Positions 52,645 through 55,486 of a DNA stretch of 55,486 nt are shown here, piece after piece. The position numbers were made by a program, and so were the translations under genes. The DNA comes from Balneolaceae bacterium (GTDB lineage Bacteria > Bacteroidota > Rhodothermia > Balneolales > Balneolaceae): positions 1 to 55,486 of the forward strand of contig SLLL01000190.1 in NCBI GenBank assembly GCA_007134085.1, in the 5' to 3' direction. Positions within the stretch are counted from its first letter, which is position 1. Every line of letters begins with the position of its first letter. The notes under the pieces are model-generated. The model did not search any database, had not been told where the DNA came from, and saw only the letters and a program-made list of their open reading frames with translations.

Positions 52645-53408
52645 TTTAGCGAGGGTACTCTCTGCATATCTGCAAAGCCGGTGAGCAAGTTCACCGTTTC
52701 GAGTTCATTGTGCTGAAGTGAATCAAACGAAAGCCGTAACCCCCATTTTTTGGCTACCATCAACCCGCATATAAATGCCCCGGCACCATCAATGGATGAG
52801 AGCCCACCATTCAGATAGTTCATCAATTCTGACTGGCTTTCTGCCTCGTTCATGGTAACAACGCGTTTTAGTTCTTCAGCTTTTTCAGCGTCAAGGTCAC
52901 AGCAGAAAACGATCAGCGCATTTTTCGACGCCAGAATCTCTTCAAGCGCTGATTCCAGCTCTTTCACATAAAACGACCGCTCATCGGTAATCTGGATGCT
53001 CAGTACGTTAAAATCGTCCAGTGCGCACTGCAGAAGCATCAGCTGGTTATAGAGGGAAACATCATCATCAAAAGCATCATCATTAATGAAAAAATCATCA
53101 TCCTCATCGGCAAAATCATTCCTGAGCTGATCGTTCGCCTCAACCCTTCCGAGGGATGTTTCCACGAATTTGAATGAGGGCATCGGCAGTTTCTTTTCAG
53201 CTTCGCCTTCGTGCGTTTCAACAATTACAACGGTATCGTAATCAGATCTTCCAAGCTGAGCGTATACCCTGCAAACTTCGTCGATATTCTGTTCTGTGAT
53301 TATCTGAGGGGAAAAAATGATTCGGATGGATTCGGATGGTTCTGTATGTTCCCGGGCTGATGCCAGTTTCGCTTCAATCTCTTCACGGCTGAATGAGGTT
53401 ATGTTCAT
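52641..53408 (-). CDS. degenerate MEMO-family-like protein (tentative)
   Basis: 255 residues, acidic, no membrane segment. Not recognised at first sight, but the order of segments follows MEMO/AmmeMemoRadiSam-B proteins: DTVVIVETHEG (cf. VVLLGPSHxG), FKFVETSLGRVEANDQL (cf. FxxxxTPLGxVxVD), DVSLYNQLMLLQ (cf. EHSLEVQLPFLQ), FNVLSIQITDE (cf. FKIVPIxxGD), ALIVFCCDLD (cf. LIVASSDLSH) and a C-terminal DGAGAFICGLMVAKKWG (cf. CGxGPIxxLLxAA). The metal-binding His of PHAGY and of EHSLE and the Cys of TACG are absent, so any enzymatic activity should be lost. Overlaps the DUF2520 gene and is 8 bp from the phosphopantetheinyl transferase. Assignment is inference. Confidence 0.55.
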   Translation of the reverse strand: MNITSFSREEIEAKLASAREHTEPSESIRIIFSPQIITEQNIDEVCRVYAQLGRSDYDTVVIVETHEGEAEKKLPMPSFKFVETSLGRVEANDQLRNDFADEDDDFFINDDAFDDDVSLYNQLMLLQCALDDFNVLSIQITDERSFYVKELESALEEILASKNALIVFCCDLDAEKAEELKRVVTMNEAESQSELMNYLNGGLSSIDGAGAFICGLMVAKKWGLRLSFDSLQHNELETVNLLTGFADMQRVPSLK

Positions 53409-53416
53409 AGAGGTGC

Positions 53417-54046
53417 TCAGGGGAGGTTATGTTTATGGTAGCAAATGGAAATCCAATGATCTTTATGCTGAAAGCTACAAATTTTTGCACGTTTTCCATC
53501 ACCAAATTCCACATCAAACAGAGAATCTTCAAGCATGGTAACGGTTACGCTGTTCATCGGTTTTCGCAGCCCGGTTCCAATCATTTTCAGGGCGGCTTCT
53601 TTGAGTGTCCATATTTGGATGGGATCTGCTTTTTTGTAGAGGCTTTCTCCTTCAGAGGGGCAGCGCATACGTGCGAGCAGCGCGGGGCTCACGTTTCTGT
53701 CTGTCATTTCAATATCGCAGCCAACAGTGTAGATTTTGGATAAACTCGCAGAGAGCCCAATTTTTGTATGTGAAAAACTAACCGAAATTTCTGTGTCGCG
53801 AATAAACGCTCGGGGTTTCTCGTATTTTTTGGAGATGATCTCCGTGATGGATTCATCATAATACTGCTTCGCCAATGTTTTGATGAGTTTTGAGCCTGTT
53901 ATGGCTTCCTGCGTGTCTTTATCTACATACATCTTTACACCGTCGATGTGCACGTACGAGAGCAGGATTTCATCAGGTAAGTTGCTATGCAAAATTCGTT
54001 CTGGCAATGCTTTCTTATGAATTAATTTTGACGATAATGTAAGCAT
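53417..54046 (-). CDS. 4'-phosphopantetheinyl transferase (Sfp-type superfamily)
   Basis: 209 residues. It moves the phosphopantetheine arm of CoA to a carrier protein serine. Motifs: VSFSHTKIGLSASLS (cf. SxSHS), VGCDIEMTDRN with the Mg2+ Asp/Glu pair, and IWTLKEAALKMIGTGLRKPM (WxxKEA, Lys-Glu catalytic). Length is that of the single-chain Sfp group with two half domains. Carrier (fatty acid ACP, polyketide or other) is not in the window. Head of the PPTase - MEMO-like - DUF2520 operon. Confidence 0.88.
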   Translation of the reverse strand: MLTLSSKLIHKKALPERILHSNLPDEILLSYVHIDGVKMYVDKDTQEAITGSKLIKTLAKQYYDESITEIISKKYEKPRAFIRDTEISVSFSHTKIGLSASLSKIYTVGCDIEMTDRNVSPALLARMRCPSEGESLYKKADPIQIWTLKEAALKMIGTGLRKPMNSVTVTMLEDSLFDVEFGDGKRAKICSFQHKDHWISICYHKHNLP

Positions 54047-54080
54047 TTACTACACTCTGCTCCACATTTTAGCTGTGTTG

Positions 54081-54846
54081 AATCGCCACGGAGTCACGGA
54101 TTTTCACGGAAGTAATTTATACAGACCTTAAAGCGACCGTTAGGTCCTTTAAGCGTCTTTTTTTCGAGTGTTTGCCCTTTTCTATTGCCACTGAAACTCA
54201 GAGTTTTACAGATGGTTAAAATATATTCTGCATCACTAAAGACGGTTCGACGTTGCTATTTCTATCAGTTTTTTGACATATTGAGTGTTGATTTTGCGGC
54301 GTAACCATGAATTGAATAATGCATCGAAAAATCTACGCCGCGATGATCATCAGGCAATCCTGTCATCCCGAACGAAGGAGCAGCAAAGCAGCCATATTAG
54401 GAAGATACTACAATCGCTCCGAGCTGAGGGATCTCCCTGTAATGGTAGAATCGCCATGGAGTCACGGATTTTCACGAAAGTTTTCTAAAAAAGACCTTAA
54501 AGCGTCCGTCAGGTCCTTTAAGCGTCTTTTTTCGATTGTTTTCCCTTTTCTATTGCCACTGAAGCACAGAGTTTTACAGATGGTTAAATTATATTCTGCA
54601 ATACTACAGACGGTTCAAAGTTGCTATTTCTATCAGTTTTTTGACATATCGAGTGTTGATACTGCGGCGTGACCATGAATTAAATAGTGCATCGAATGAT
54701 CTACGCCGCGATGATCATCAGGCAATCCTGTCATCCCGAACGAAGGAGCTGCAAAACAGCCATATAAGGAAGATACTTCAATCGCTCCGAGCTGAGGGAT
54801 CTTCTTGTAATGGTAGAATCGCCACGGAGTCTCGTATTTTCACGGA
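54081..54846 (+). repeat. 368-bp tandem repeat array (two full units and the start of a third)
   Basis: Unit 1 is 54081-54448, unit 2 is 54449-54816 and a third starts at 54817 but breaks off after about 30 bp. The period is exactly 368 bp and the two units are alike almost throughout by eye, with scattered substitutions and a compensated indel. Each unit contains AATCGCCACGGAGTCACGGA, the CTTAAAG/CTTTAAG hairpin, a GCGGCGTA/TACGCCGC inverted repeat (54296-54303 with 54334-54341 in unit 1) and the segment CCTGTCATCCCGAACGAAGG..CGAGCTGAGGGATCT, which resembles a dispersed repeat widespread in Bacteroidota. Non-coding; peptides that can be read from it differ between units. Confidence 0.92.
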
Positions 54847-55052
54847 AGCATCATTTGCCAGAAACCCGCAACGCTTTCCACATGGTGATCCCAATGGGAA
54901 AGGACTTCCGCTTCGCTTGAGACTCTTCAAGGTTGCTTGTTGGAAGATTCATTTTTGCCTTAGCAATCCCACACACCTTTACTATCTCATTTTTTAAATC
55001 CGTATCTTATGAGGCTGTAAACAAACGTGTAACGTATTTTAAATTATTATCA
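54847..55052. repeat. end of the repeat region and lysS leader
   Basis: Begins with a copy of module B of the short repeat element (AAACCCGCAACGCTTTCCAC.., TGGGAAAGGACTTCC, GACTCTTCAAGGTTGC, 54863-54936), followed by about 110 bp of unique AT-rich sequence ahead of lysS that must contain its promoter. I see no hairpin or T-box-like element in it. Confidence 0.7.
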
Positions 55053-55486
55053 ATGAGTACTCACGAACCCTCGTTAAGTGAACAACAACAAATTCGGCTC
55101 GAAAAGCTCGATCAACTCAGAGAGAGTGGCATCAACCCCTTCCCAACCAAATACAAGGTAACCCATCTTTCTTCACAAATTCTCGCTGATGAATCACTCA
55201 TTACCGAAGATCAGGAAAGTGCACCAAGAGTTTCCGTTGCAGGGCGGGTAATGACCCGCAGAATTATGGGCAAAGCCTCGTTCTTCACTGTTCAGGATTC
55301 GGAAGGTGTAATCCAGGTTTATCTCCGCAGGGATGATGTTGGAACCGACCTTTACAATACTGTTTTCAAGAAGCTAACAGATATTGGTGATTTTGTGGGA
55401 ATCAAAGGGTTCATCTTCAAAACCCGCACCGGTGAGACCACCATCCATGCCGAAGAGTTTACATTTCTTGGGAAGACGGTTCGTCC
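55053..55486 (+). CDS. lysS: lysyl-tRNA synthetase, N-terminal part (cut by window edge)
   Basis: Class II synthetase; visible 144 residues cover the N-terminal helix (SEQQQIRLEKLDQLRESGINPFPTKY) and most of the OB-fold anticodon-binding domain (VSVAGRVMTRRIMGKASFFTVQDSEGVIQVYLRRDDVG, DIGDFVGIKGFIFKTRTGE, EFTFLGKTVRP). The RxxGKxxFxxLxD-type motif distinguishes LysS well. The catalytic domain lies beyond the right edge. The ATG is the first in the frame and gives the usual length to the OB fold. It is divergent from the PPTase operon across the 1-kb repeat region. Confidence 0.95.
   Translation, partial: MSTHEPSLSEQQQIRLEKLDQLRESGINPFPTKYKVTHLSSQILADESLITEDQESAPRVSVAGRVMTRRIMGKASFFTVQDSEGVIQVYLRRDDVGTDLYNTVFKKLTDIGDFVGIKGFIFKTRTGETTIHAEEFTFLGKTVR

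Noticed and set aside
54081..54846. CRISPR array
   Set aside because: The repeat unit is 368 bp with no short identical repeats separated by unique spacers, and no cas genes are present.
54285..54997. Three plus-strand reading frames of 67-118 codons inside the tandem repeat region
   Set aside because: They lie wholly in the 368-bp repeats, have no family resemblance, and their starts and frames differ between units; they are by-products of the repeat.

Overview
The window looks like chromosomal DNA of a marine or halophilic member of the Bacteroidota/Balneolota side of the bacterial tree. Pointers are the alternative Bacteroidota-type GlmU-like protein, a glucosamine-6-phosphate deaminase fused to a PIG-L deacetylase domain, an NDQ-type sodium-pump rhodopsin very close to KR2, weak Shine-Dalgarno signals and moderate GC. 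The assignment is inference; there is no rRNA or other phylogenetic anchor here. No prophage, CRISPR array, intact insertion sequence or integrase was seen.

Layout. 1-5 kb: start of typA, then a plus-strand run of an SDR oxidoreductase with an atypical active site, a YjbQ protein and an adenosine-deaminase-like enzyme, followed by a GAF histidine kinase and overlapping response regulator. 5-11.5 kb (minus): UPF0316 membrane protein, tRNA-Ser(GCU), hpt-tilS-birA-CBM48, the general PTS pair ptsH-ptsI without any EII, and a holin-like membrane protein. 11.5-15.4 kb: a GNAT protein, an intergenic region with two perfect DnaA boxes, the copper pump copA and a compact AraC regulator carrying an HMA-like CxxC metal-binding N-terminus. 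15.4-20.6 kb: amino-sugar block (glmS, GlmU-like, nagB-PIG-L). 20.8-24.5 kb: tRNA-Leu(CAG), a secreted phosphodiesterase, a lipoprotein amidase and a small membrane protein. 24.6-27.6 kb: sodium-pump rhodopsin and the polyamine set speD-pdaD-speE. 27.8-29.8 kb: fused E1 alpha/beta 2-oxoacid dehydrogenase. 29.8-39.1 kb (minus): the classical rimP-nusA-infB-rbfA-truB-ribF-rpsO-pnp operon with a leader terminator in front of rimP and a terminator plus long hairpin between rpsO and pnp. 39.3-46.9 kb: a DUF192 lipoprotein, then a minus-strand operon of ABC half-transporter, RNase Z, ABC half-transporter, DUF883-like protein, prfB (with +1 frameshift) and coaE. 47-50 kb: renalase-like flavoprotein, a palindrome-rich non-coding element and AtuA-like protein. 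50-55.5 kb: YfcC-type carrier, a DUF2520 / MEMO-like / phosphopantetheinyl-transferase operon bracketed by copies of a repeat, a 368-bp tandem array, and the start of lysS.

The most interesting items are the sodium-pump rhodopsin with changed residues at the two positions known from KR2 to set cation uptake; the two ABC half-transporters whose motif defects are complementary (a predicted heterodimer) with RNase Z encoded between them; that RNase Z itself, which has HxDxDH instead of HxHxDH and a long basic RG-rich tail; a degenerate MEMO-fold protein in a three-gene operon flanked by direct repeats; and the 368-bp tandem array. All functional statements come from motif reading by eye, with no database search.
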